DNA of 27,522 bases. It comes from a bacterium (GTDB lineage Bacteria; Verrucomicrobiota; Verrucomicrobiae; Opitutales; Opitutaceae). Shown here one piece after another: positions 8,339 to 15,942 of the stretch. Within the stretch, counting starts at the first letter, position 1. Each line of letters begins with the position of its first letter. Under the pieces are notes generated by a model, which had not been told where the DNA came from, searched no databases, and saw only the letters and a list, made by a program, of their open reading frames with translations. The stretch lies in the NCBI GenBank assembly GCA_021780625.1, contig JAJXYI010000294.1, positions 1 through 27,522 on the forward strand, given 5' to 3'. The translations under genes were made by a program, and so were the position numbers.

Positions 8339-8759
8339 CAAAGGTATGCGCGTTGACCGTGCGCGGGTCTCCGGGTTCAAGTCAATTCGAAGCCCGCAAC
8401 TCAAGCTCAAAGGCGCGCCTTCGCGCGTTCGGAGACGTATCCAAGACGTTCTTCCTCTCAACGCAGAGGGAGTCTCAAGAAGCCGTTCAAGCCCGCGCCT
8501 AAACTCGGTCCGTCGCCGTCTTCGGGAGCCGCGGGCATGGGGTCCGCCGCGGAATTGTTTGACGGTCCAACTAGGTCTGCCATATCTTGTTGAAGCTCCA
8601 ACTCGAGCGTATCCACCTAGCCACTTCCCATGGCTGTTACCGCGCTGCAGGATTTGAGATTCCCTTCTCGAAAAATGCTTGCCAATCGCATTCATCTCTC
8701 TCTTCCTCCCCCGAGATAACGGCGTAATACCGTAAAAACATCAGCACTATCATACTCCG
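8339..8759. promoter_or_regulatory. 421-bp divergent intergenic region between tpsB and tpsA
   Basis: This spacer holds the control signals for both partners. On the plus strand a sigma70-like pair is visible (separate entry). On the minus strand a -10-like TATGAT (8749-8754) lies close to the tpsA start without a convincing -35. Also on the minus strand, GGAGG (complement of 8705-8709) stands 9 nt before an ATG at 8695 that is in frame with tpsB. It could mark an upstream start, a short leader peptide or chance. The stretch in between is Arg-rich when translated and does not look like protein. No operator, tRNA or riboswitch was recognised. Confidence 0.5.
8559..8588 (+). promoter_or_regulatory. 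Possible sigma70-type promoter for tpsA
   Basis: TTGACG (8559-8564) matches the -35 consensus at five of six positions. After an 18-nt spacer, TATCTT (8583-8588) matches the -10 box at four of six. It would give a leader of about 165 nt before the tpsA ATG. This is a pattern match only; verrucomicrobial promoters are poorly described. Confidence 0.35.
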
Positions 8760-11700
8760 ATGAAGAAATCCTCGATCACAAAATCACTACTGCGCAAGCT
8801 CGTCCTGGCTAGCCTCGCTGCGGGACCTGTTGCGCTAGTCCCGACGCTCCGTGCAATCTCGGTTTTGCCGGATACAAGCTCCGCAAATCTGACGGCTCCG
8901 AGTTCGGTCACGACCAGCACGCTGAATAGCACGCTGAACATCACTTCGACTTCGGCCAACACGGTTCTGCAGTGGACCAACTTCGGCCTCGGCGCTGGCG
9001 GAACGATCAACTACAATCTTCCTTCGACCACCGCCGGCATCCTTAACATGGTGTCGACCGGTTCCACCACGATCGCTGGAGCAATCAGCTCCAACGGTCG
9101 CGTCTATGTCCTCAATCCTAACGGCATCACCATTTCTGCAGGTGCCCAGATCAGCGCCGCCTCTTTCGTCGCGACCACGCTGAATGACACCGACGCCGCT
9201 CAATCCTTCCTCGCCACGGGCGATCTCAGCTACTCCGGCACGGCCACCAATGGTGTCACCGAAGCCGGCAAGATCACCGGCAATGTCTATCTCGCTGGCA
9301 CGACGGTTACCGTCAACGGCGACGCGACCAACGTCATCACCGGCGATCTCAAGGTTCGCGCCACCACCGGCGCGGTGACCCTCCAGGGCGCCAGCGTCTC
9401 CGGCAACCTCGAGGTCAAGCAGGCTACGAGCATCGAGCTCGCCGCCGCCGCCTCGACAACCGCGGTCACGGGCAATGTGACCCTGACCTCGAGCGGCGCC
9501 GTCACCACGAACGGCACGTTCAATAACACGAATTCCGGCAAGTCCACGACCACCGTCGATGCGGGTTCCGCCAACAATGTCACGATCAATGGCGACCTCG
9601 ACGCCCTCTCGATCACCAGTGGTAACGCGGTGAGCGTCACCAATGCCACTGGCATCACCGTCAGCGGCACGACCGCTGGCAGCCTTTCGGTTACGGCGAC
9701 GACCGGCGACATCACCCTCGGCACGGCCAAAGTTGGCGGTAGCCTGACCCTGATGTCCACGGCCGGCAACATCAATAATGTTTCTGGCACCTCCGCGGCC
9801 GTCACCGGCACGGCGACGCTGGACGCGAATACCGCTGGCAAGTCGATCACCTTTAGCGGCAGTGGCGCCACCGTCATCGACGCCGCCAGCACCTTGGCTC
9901 CTACCGTCAGTATCTGGAGTTCGGGTGCCCTGACGCTCAATGGCGCGGTACCGAATTCAGTCACGAGCCTCACGCTCAATGCGACCGGCGCGCTCACGAC
10001 GCTGGCCATCGACGATTCCGCCACGGGCACGACGAAGCTGACCGGCTCGACCGTCAACACGGGCACGATCAACTCCAAGGATCTGACGGTCACGACCACC
10101 GCTGGCACGGCCACTCTGGGTGCGGTCACCGCGGCCAACTCGGCCACGCTGAGCATCACGGGCGCGGCCCTCGCGCTTCCTGCGATCACCGCTCCGACCG
10201 TCACGATCTCCGACACCGGCGCGATTACGCAGACTGGTGCTCTCACTGCCTCGACCTCCGCGTCGATCACGGGTGGTGATGCAATCACCCTCGGCTCCGC
10301 CAATGCGATCGCCAGCCTGAAGCTGGTCGACTCAAGCACCAAGGCCGTGGCCGTCACGAACGGAAGCGCCCTCGTCCTCGCCAACGGAACTAATGTTGCC
10401 GGTGCGACCACGATCGACACCAGCGCCGCCAACGCTAACATCACCTTCGGCGCCGGAGCCTCCGATACGCTGACCTTCGCCGGTCTGACGTTGACGGCTG
10501 GCTCAGGCAGCGTCCTGGAAGGTAACAAGACCCTCTCTCTGACGACTGGTGATGTTTCTATCACTGCAGGCGTGTTGGATGTCGAGAGCACGAACAACAT
10601 GTTCGGCAAGGTCACCGGAACGATCGCTAACAATGCGACCCTCGTTCAGAACACCGCGATCAACGCTGGTGCGATAACGGTGGGCGGCAACCTCTCGCTG
10701 ACCAGCAACACGGGCATCAGCACGAGCGGCGTTCTGACGGTCACGGGCACTTCCGCCTTCGACCTGACTGCCGCGGGCGATGTCAATCTCAACACGGCCA
10801 ATGCCTTCACGGGCGCGGTCAGTGTCGGCGCGGGCGGCAAGGTCGGCAATGTCACCATCAAGAGCGCTGGCGCTCTCCAGGTCGACAAGGTGATCGCCAC
10901 CACGAGCGTCACCCTTAACAGCACCGGTGCGATCAGTCAGACTGTTACGGGCATCACCGCCCCGACGCTGTCGATCACGGGTGTGGCCACAAATCTCACG
11001 ACCAGCGCAGCCAACCAGCTGGGCACCGTGACGCTGGCCACCAACGGCATCGTCTCGCTCACCAACTCCACGGGCAACCTGACCGTCGGCGGCACCACTA
11101 TGGGCGGTGCGCTGACCGTCACCAACGCTGGTGCGGGTAACCTCACCTACAATGCGGCGGTCACCGACAACAGCACGGTGAGCCTCACCGCGGGTGTCGC
11201 TTCGTCCAAGGCGGGTGACATCACCGTCAACGGTTCCACCACGGGCAACGGCCTGCTGACCGCTACGGCTAAGGACGGCATGGTTCACCTCGGCAGCTAC
11301 TACAGCGCTGCTGGCGGGATCATGATCGACACCACCGGCACTGCCGGCGAAGGCGTCGACGACGTCGCTGGCTCACGCGCCAATATCTACGGCGGTCTCG
11401 CGATCACGACGGCAGGTGGTGCGATCAACCTCATCAACAATGCCCCCAACGGCATCACGACGGCCACGACGACGGCTTCCCGGTTCGGCGGCTACACCTT
11501 CGACACCACGAATGCGGGTGCCGTTGCGGCTGGCGCTAACATCAACGTCTTTGAAGGCGGAACGATCCGTATCGCTTCCGTCAACGCGGGCACGGGCGGC
11601 AATATCAGCCTCACGGCGACCTGCGCGGACACCGAGTTCGCCTCGAACCCGAGCGACATCGTCTCGACGGCTGCTGGCACGACGTTGGTGGGTAACAACA

Positions 11701-12950
11701 TTACCCTCAATGCGCGCAACAGCGTGATCTTGAATGCGGTCGGCCAGACCGTGACCGCCAAGGGTTACCTCTATGCCCTCGCCAACACCGATGCGAGCCT
11801 CGCCACGAGCGTGGTGACCCTCGGTAACGCGGCCACCTGGGGCGCTCCTGGAACACCCTCGACCTCCACGGTCAACGTCACAGGTGTGATCGATGCGATC
11901 GCCAGCGGTGATGTTCTCATCGCCAGTGGTGACAAGCAGGCTGTGAAGCTCGGTGGTGGCAACGCCCTCACCGGTGACTTCTACGCCGGCGGTGCCCTGA
12001 GTGTTTACTCGGGCGGTGCCGTCTCGCAGGACACCAATCGCCTCCGCGCCAAGGGCACGGTGACGATCGATGCGACGACCAACTCTATCACGAATGGCGC
12101 CAACAACATCGACATGTCGACCGGCACGGACAACGAGTTCGGCGGCATGAACCTCGGTGGCAAGGCCATCAAGATCACTGAGAATGGCTCGACCCGTCTC
12201 CTCAGCGTCAGCGCGACCGACCTCACGGTCACGAGCGCGGGCGACATCCTTGGTTCTTCGGTCGCCACCCAGACCATCAACGCGACCGGCACGACGACCC
12301 TCGCTCCGAGTGGCAATGTGATTCTCACCAACTCGGGCAATTCGATTGCCACCCTCAAGATCACGGCTCCGGGCGCGACCCAGAACGTGACGTTGGTCGA
12401 TAGCAGTGCTGTCACGCTGTCCGATGGTTCCAGCATCGGAGGCAACTTCTCGCTAACCGATTCAGCGGTTGCGACCCCGGCGATCAATGAGGCTTCCGCC
12501 TCGGCGATCACGGTCGGTGGCACGTTGACCCTCGATGCGAAGCATGGTTCGATCAGCGTGCTCGGCACGAACAACCAGTTCGGCATGCTCGCCTTCCAGG
12601 CGGGTGGTGCTGCTTCGATCACCCAGGGCACTAACATGGTGCTGATGGCCGGTAACGGCGCGGGCGGTGCGGGCAACGCGGACACCGTGCTCCAGAGCGT
12701 GAATGGTGGAATCTCCACCGACTCCACCGCGGGCAGCACGAGCGCCTTCACCGGCAGCGTCCGCCTCTACTCGCACGGCAACGTCGCTGTCGACGCTCCG
12801 TGGAATGTCGCGGGTACCCTGTACATCACGACGCCGACGGCAGCGACCCTCGACCTCAGCGGTCTGAGCCTCCTCGGTAATCTCAATACCAACAAGCCCA
12901 TGTGGAATGGTACTGCGGTTGCCGCCGGCACGGACGGTCTGAATCCGTAA
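8760..12950 (+). CDS. TpsA exoprotein, filamentous-haemagglutinin type (1396 aa)
   Basis: The secreted partner of the adjacent TpsB. Residues 1-32 form a signal peptide with a basic start (MKKSSITKSLLRK) and hydrophobic core. Residues ~35-150 form the TPS secretion domain, with WTNFGLGAGGTINYN (72-86), RVYVLNPNGI containing the diagnostic NPNGI (119-123), and AQISAASFVATT. The rest is a long, very Thr/Ser/Asn/Gly/Ala-rich array of short beta-strand turns, as in right-handed beta-helix adhesins. It has almost no cysteine and no charged or coiled-coil domain. Degenerate modules recur, for example ITAPTVTISDTGAITQTG near ITAPTLSITG, and NNMFGKV, DNEFGGM, NNQFGML. I see no LPxTG, PEP-CTERM or barrel anchor at the C-terminus (ending GTDGLNP), so it is probably released or held by TpsB. 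Third positions strongly favour C/G. No Shine-Dalgarno precedes the ATG. A strong terminator follows. Confidence 0.93.
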   Translation: MKKSSITKSLLRKLVLASLAAGPVALVPTLRAISVLPDTSSANLTAPSSVTTSTLNSTLNITSTSANTVLQWTNFGLGAGGTINYNLPSTTAGILNMVSTGSTTIAGAISSNGRVYVLNPNGITISAGAQISAASFVATTLNDTDAAQSFLATGDLSYSGTATNGVTEAGKITGNVYLAGTTVTVNGDATNVITGDLKVRATTGAVTLQGASVSGNLEVKQATSIELAAAASTTAVTGNVTLTSSGAVTTNGTFNNTNSGKSTTTVDAGSANNVTINGDLDALSITSGNAVSVTNATGITVSGTTAGSLSVTATTGDITLGTAKVGGSLTLMSTAGNINNVSGTSAAVTGTATLDANTAGKSITFSGSGATVIDAASTLAPTVSIWSSGALTLNGAVPNSVTSLTLNATGALTTLAIDDSATGTTKLTGSTVNTGTINSKDLTVTTTAGTATLGAVTAANSATLSITGAALALPAITAPTVTISDTGAITQTGALTASTSASITGGDAITLGSANAIASLKLVDSSTKAVAVTNGSALVLANGTNVAGATTIDTSAANANITFGAGASDTLTFAGLTLTAGSGSVLEGNKTLSLTTGDVSITAGVLDVESTNNMFGKVTGTIANNATLVQNTAINAGAITVGGNLSLTSNTGISTSGVLTVTGTSAFDLTAAGDVNLNTANAFTGAVSVGAGGKVGNVTIKSAGALQVDKVIATTSVTLNSTGAISQTVTGITAPTLSITGVATNLTTSAANQLGTVTLATNGIVSLTNSTGNLTVGGTTMGGALTVTNAGAGNLTYNAAVTDNSTVSLTAGVASSKAGDITVNGSTTGNGLLTATAKDGMVHLGSYYSAAGGIMIDTTGTAGEGVDDVAGSRANIYGGLAITTAGGAINLINNAPNGITTATTTASRFGGYTFDTTNAGAVAAGANINVFEGGTIRIASVNAGTGGNISLTATCADTEFASNPSDIVSTAAGTTLVGNNITLNARNSVILNAVGQTVTAKGYLYALANTDASLATSVVTLGNAATWGAPGTPSTSTVNVTGVIDAIASGDVLIASGDKQAVKLGGGNALTGDFYAGGALSVYSGGAVSQDTNRLRAKGTVTIDATTNSITNGANNIDMSTGTDNEFGGMNLGGKAIKITENGSTRLLSVSATDLTVTSAGDILGSSVATQTINATGTTTLAPSGNVILTNSGNSIATLKITAPGATQNVTLVDSSAVTLSDGSSIGGNFSLTDSAVATPAINEASASAITVGGTLTLDAKHGSISVLGTNNQFGMLAFQAGGAASITQGTNMVLMAGNGAGGAGNADTVLQSVNGGISTDSTAGSTSAFTGSVRLYSHGNVAVDAPWNVAGTLYITTPTAATLDLSGLSLLGNLNTNKPMWNGTAVAAGTDGLNP

Positions 12951-12979
12951 GATAGTTTCTGATCCGATATTACGCCGCT

Positions 12980-13018
12980 AAGGGGCGACTGGCGAGGCCG
13001 GTCGCCCCTTATTTTTTG
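12980..13018 (+). terminator. Strong intrinsic terminator after tpsA
   Basis: The left arm is AAGGGGCGACTGGC (12980-12993), the loop GAG, and the right arm GCCGGTCGCCCCTT (12997-13010). They form a 14-bp stem with one G-U pair, followed by ATTTTTTG. It lies 30 bp after the tpsA stop and should end a monocistronic tpsA transcript. Confidence 0.93.
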
Positions 13019-13086
13019 TTCGGACGTAAGCAGTCCAGGCTTTTGCCCATAGTGTCAGGGTCGAGGTCACTCTTTGTACCGAAAAA

Positions 13087-13134
13087 CCGCGATTGAACCG
13101 CGGAGATCTCCGACTTCGCCAAGGCTACGTCGGA
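13087..13134. repeat. Two adjacent small inverted repeats
   Basis: CCGCG (13087-13091) pairs with CGCGG (13099-13103) over a 7-nt loop. TCCGAC (13109-13114) pairs with GTCGGA (13129-13134) around a loop containing CTTCGCCAAGGCTAC. The second resembles a dispersed 'TTCGCCAAGGCTACGxCGGA' hairpin that I associate with Verrucomicrobiota intergenic DNA. That association is from memory and not tested here. Confidence 0.55.
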
Positions 13135-13237
13135 ACAGGCAGAGGGCACGGAATCGGAAGCCCTAGGATCAGGTGCTAACATGGCTCACGCCTCACAGTT
13201 GAATCGTCATGGATGTGGGTTTTTTCCATAAATGCAT

Positions 13238-13272
13238 TTCTCTGTGTCCTCCTTGCCTCTGTCGTTCAAATC
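13238..13272. repeat. Degenerate dispersed-repeat-like sequence (CTCTGTGTCCTC...GCCTCTGT)
   Basis: This pyrimidine-rich stretch has the form TCTCTGTGTCCTCC, TTGCCTCTGTCGTTC. It resembles an intergenic repeat type common in some environmental genomes, with the pattern 'CTCTGTGTCCTCTGTGCCTCTGTGG'. Only one copy is visible in this window, so identification as a repeat is tentative. Confidence 0.35.
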
Positions 13273-13342
13273 CAAGGCGATTTCGATGGGGGAGTGACGA
13301 ACCTGTTGCGGCGGGTCCGGGAACCGTTTCGCTTGTCGGACC

Positions 13343-14047
13343 ATGAGCATGCCCGATCCCCATGATCCTTTCGACGCCGTCGCGGAGGAGTACGACCAGG
13401 CGCTGAATCAAGGGCTGAAGCTCACGGGGTCGGGGAAGGATTTTTTCGCGGAGGGGCGGATCGCCTGGGTTGAACGCCGCCTTCGAGCCGAAAACGCGGT
13501 GCCGCTCAGCGTCATGGATTTTGGCTGTGGCACCGGCTCCCTGTTGCCGTGGCTGCGGAAAACCTATCCCGCCGTCAAGTATCTGGGCTACGATCCCTCC
13601 AGGGCGTCGATCGAGGTGGCCCGAGCGAGGTATTCTAATCTTGGTGACGCCGAGTTCGTGCACGAGGCCTCCGCGTTGCGTGGCCGGCGCTTCGACCTGG
13701 TGTTCACCAATGGAGTGTTCCACCACATCGAGCCGGGGCGTCGTGCCGAGGCGATGGCGTTGATCCACGCCGCACTCGCTCCCGGCGGGCATTTTGCCTT
13801 TTGGGAGAACAATCGCTGGAATCCGATGGTTCATCTGATCATGTCCCGGGTGTCATTCGATCGGGACGCGCAATTGCTCTTTCCGCATCAGGCGCGAGGG
13901 CTCCTGCGCGGGGCGGGCTTCGAGGTGATCTCGACGGACTATCTCTTCGTCTTTCCAGCAGCATTGAAGCCGCTGAGGCGCCTGGAGCCGGCGCTGGCGA
14001 AGCTTCCTCTGGGCGGTCAGTACTTGGTGCTGGCAAAACGACCCTGA
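13343..14047 (+). CDS. Class I SAM-dependent methyltransferase (234 aa)
   Basis: A small soluble methyltransferase of the Methyltransf_11/25/31 type. Motif I is VMDFGCGTGSLLPWL (about 57-71). The acidic end of strand 2 is YLGYDPSRAS (about 80-89). The post-motif region is FDLVFTNGVFHHIEP (about 117-131), and motif III-like ALAPGGHFAFWENNRWNP follows. The C-terminus (AGFEVISTDYLFVFP, then LGGQYLVLAKRP) is the usual closing strand. The substrate cannot be read from the sequence; glycan or lipid carrier is likely given the neighbours. The start is the first of two in-frame ATGs (13343, 13349); no Shine-Dalgarno separates them. The gene ends only 6 bp from the end of the convergent propeller gene. 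Confidence 0.88.
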   Translation: MSMPDPHDPFDAVAEEYDQALNQGLKLTGSGKDFFAEGRIAWVERRLRAENAVPLSVMDFGCGTGSLLPWLRKTYPAVKYLGYDPSRASIEVARARYSNLGDAEFVHEASALRGRRFDLVFTNGVFHHIEPGRRAEAMALIHAALAPGGHFAFWENNRWNPMVHLIMSRVSFDRDAQLLFPHQARGLLRGAGFEVISTDYLFVFPAALKPLRRLEPALAKLPLGGQYLVLAKRP

Positions 14048-14053
14048 GGCCCT

Positions 14054-15025
14054 TCAGCGGGCATTCAGTGGGATCACGCTTCCGAGGAGCTGGGCATCCG
14101 AAAGCGGGGCGATGGCGCAGCGTTCGTCGTTCATGCCGTAGCTGACGAGCCAATGGTCGTCGTTGCGGATAAAGCCGCTCGGGTAGACGACTCGTGCCAC
14201 GGCTCGGTTGAGCGTGGGCAACGTGCGCGCAGGGGGCTCGGGGAGCGGCAAGGATCGATGGGGGACCAGACGGGGCTCAAACGGGGCAGATGCCGAAAAG
14301 GCGTAGACGGCAGGATGGTAGTCGCAGCCCTTCTCCGGAGTGCCTGTCATCGAGTGACAGAGGGCAAAATACAGCTCTCCGACGCGTTGAGGGGCCGAGC
14401 CACCGCGCAGGCGGCCGAAGCGCCGTTCGTAGAGTCGATTGGCCCAATCATGGGTCGCCTCGGGCCGGAAAAGGACGTCGCCGATGCCATCCACGGTGAA
14501 TGAAAGCACGCGATGCGGGCTGGGGCTATAAGTGGCGTAAAAGGGGCCGTCGCCCCACAGGACCCAGTTCTTCTCGATCGACTGACGTTCCCCTTCGAGA
14601 ACCATCTCCCGGGGGGCGGCCAGGGGCGCCAGTGAAACTGGGTCGAGTGGCTGAATGAACTGGTGATTGCGCGGTTCATGCCAGCCGGAATTCCAGTGGA
14701 TCAGCAGCTGGCCTCCCAGTCGGTAGAGTCTCGGATCGGCGAACCACGATGAGGCCTGCGGGGCCAGGGTCGAAGGGGCGGGGAACCGCACCTGATCGCT
14801 GAACGGCGTCGTCGAGCCGGGCACCGGTTTCAGGTCGCGATCCAGCCTGCAGAGGGCGATGCGGCGCAGCCCGTCCGCCAGGACGACGCGATAGGCCATG
14901 AGCCAGCCGTTGCCGGCATTGATCAGCGTCGGGTTGAATGTGTAGACTGGGCCGTCGCCGGCCAGCGTCTGCCAGGCCGCCGGCAGGAGTTCATGCGGAT
15001 CGAATATGACCACCTCGGCACTCAT
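14054..15025 (-). CDS. GH130-like five-bladed beta-propeller protein (323 aa)
   Basis: The sequence has the repeated blade signature of the GH130/GH43-like propeller fold: YTFNPTLINAGNGWLMAYR (28-46), WFADPRLYRLGGQLLIHWNS (94-113), SIEKNWVLWG (149-158), YATYSPSPHRVL (163-174), RGGSAPQRVGELYFALCHSM (207-226), YHPAVYAFSASAPFEPRL (237-254) and VVYPSGFIRNDDHWLVSYG (279-297). Family knowledge: GH130 members are mannoside phosphorylases or hydrolases. Related proteins with EKNW, RGG and CHS motifs sit in polysaccharide gene clusters, some without proven activity. No signal peptide is seen, so it is probably cytoplasmic. The ATG overlaps the stop of the preceding methyltransferase-like gene by 4 bp (ATGA), which fixes the start and implies coupled translation. 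Role inferred: recognising or trimming a sugar of the local surface glycan. Confidence 0.8.
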   Translation of the reverse strand: MSAEVVIFDPHELLPAAWQTLAGDGPVYTFNPTLINAGNGWLMAYRVVLADGLRRIALCRLDRDLKPVPGSTTPFSDQVRFPAPSTLAPQASSWFADPRLYRLGGQLLIHWNSGWHEPRNHQFIQPLDPVSLAPLAAPREMVLEGERQSIEKNWVLWGDGPFYATYSPSPHRVLSFTVDGIGDVLFRPEATHDWANRLYERRFGRLRGGSAPQRVGELYFALCHSMTGTPEKGCDYHPAVYAFSASAPFEPRLVPHRSLPLPEPPARTLPTLNRAVARVVYPSGFIRNDDHWLVSYGMNDERCAIAPLSDAQLLGSVIPLNAR

Positions 15026-15768
15026 GCCCCGATCGAGGGATTGTGTCTGGCGAGCAGCCAGCCGGTTTCGGGCTCCTCGCCGAGGACCTCGAAACAGGGG
15101 TCGGCGTGCACGGCGCGGCGGCTGCGGAAATGTTTCAGGTGGTCGATATCGTCGAGCAGCAGCAGATAGGGATGGTCGCGGAGCAGGCGGGTGACGGTGG
15201 TGAATTCGAGGAAGCCGATGCCTCCGGCGGAGTCGAGGACGACCAGCGGACGCTTCGCTCCGTAGCGGCCGAGCAGGCGCTGGAGCCAGCGTTCCCGGAA
15301 CAGGGTCTTGCGTATGAAGTCGCCGGGTACGGCTTCGGGGTCGAGAAGTTTTCCGTCGACCTCGTCGAGGTAGAAACGCACCGGATTTTCGAGGTTGTCG
15401 ATGTAGACGTCGGGCTCGGACTCGGGGGCGTTGAGCACGGGATCGTGGAGAATGAAGTGACGGGCCTCCTGGCGGTCCACGCTCAAGCCCCACAGGCAGC
15501 GGACATGGCGAAAACGCCGCAGGTTGCGGGCGGCCTGCTGCCAGTGGGCGAAGCTCACCTCGATCGTGAACAGGCGGGGCGGGCGCGGGGCAAACCCGTC
15601 GCGCAGCAGCTCGGCAAGAAGTGTGGTCGAACCCAGTCCGAGATAGGTGCCGCTCTCGACGACCACGCCTGGGCGGAAGGCCGAAAGCGTCTCGCGCAGC
15701 AGCTCCCTGAGGGGAGGGGAGATCCCCATGGTGATGGAGGCCTGTGGCTTGGAGCTATAGAGCTTCAT
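15022..15768 (-). CDS. CmcI/cephalosporin-hydroxylase-like SAM methyltransferase-fold protein (248 aa)
   Basis: Residues 36-47 (VVESGTYLGLGS) form a glycine-rich SAM-binding motif I variant, followed by TTLLAELL. RLFTIEVSF (65-73) supplies the acidic end of strand 2. PLVVLDSAGG and LLLLDDIDHLKHFRSRRAV (202-220) match the 'DD' and histidine region of CmcI-like and Methyltransf_24-type proteins often found beside glycosyltransferases. The gene is the third in a minus-strand unit and shares a 4-bp overlap with the propeller gene. The exact reaction (sugar O-methylation is an inference) and acceptor are not visible. A later in-frame ATG (residue 14) is possible. Confidence 0.75.
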   Translation of the reverse strand: MKLYSSKPQASITMGISPPLRELLRETLSAFRPGVVVESGTYLGLGSTTLLAELLRDGFAPRPPRLFTIEVSFAHWQQAARNLRRFRHVRCLWGLSVDRQEARHFILHDPVLNAPESEPDVYIDNLENPVRFYLDEVDGKLLDPEAVPGDFIRKTLFRERWLQRLLGRYGAKRPLVVLDSAGGIGFLEFTTVTRLLRDHPYLLLLDDIDHLKHFRSRRAVHADPCFEVLGEEPETGWLLARHNPSIGA

Positions 15769-15779
15769 TCCGAGCGAAG

Positions 15780-15810
15780 AATCGAGAAGCGGGAAGCGGG
15801 AATCGAGAAG
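15780..15810. repeat. Short direct repeats (AATCGAGAAG / GAAGCGG)
   Basis: AATCGAGAAG occurs at 15780-15789 and again at 15801-15810. GAAGCGG units lie between and overlap them. It lies in the leader of the CmcI-like gene, just before a large hairpin. It is a simple low-complexity intergenic repeat. Confidence 0.55.
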
Positions 15811-15840
15811 AATTCAGCGCGCGAAGGCGCAGGGTTGTTT

Positions 15841-15907
15841 AGCAGGGATAAAAGGGATGCAAGGGATGGCGGACTTCCCAATCCCTTCCATCCCCTTCAT
15901 CCCTGTT
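15841..15907. repeat. Large imperfect hairpin built from AGGGAT units
   Basis: The arm at 15843-15867 pairs with 15881-15905 at 22 of 25 positions around a 13-nt loop; 15841-15842 and 15906-15907 extend it. Each arm is three roughly AGGGAT(G) units. It sits between two co-directional minus-strand genes (pyruvyl transferase and CmcI-like). There is no T-run next to either arm, so it is more likely a dispersed palindromic repeat than a factor-independent terminator. It could still stabilise RNA ends or reduce read-through. Confidence 0.85.
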
Positions 15908-15942
15908 GATTCTCCTCGGTTATCCCGGCCAGTGCGGCTCAA

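Larger units (their letters stand above)
13019..13342. other. Non-coding spacer with small repeats
   Basis: No convincing gene is seen between the tpsA terminator and the methyltransferase gene. The region holds two small inverted repeats near 13087-13134 and a pyrimidine-rich repeat-like sequence at 13238-13272 (separate entries). A T-run at 13220-13226 lacks a good preceding stem. No clear promoter for the downstream gene was identified. Confidence 0.6.

Noticed and set aside
8370..8400. GGTTCAAGTC resembling a tRNA T-loop
   Set aside because: No acceptor, D or anticodon stems can be folded around it.
9287..10633. 448-codon minus-strand frame inside tpsA, rich in Val/Ala/Pro
   Set aside because: It mirrors the Thr/Asn/Gly codons of TpsA on the other strand. 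The TPS domain and signal peptide prove the plus-strand gene.
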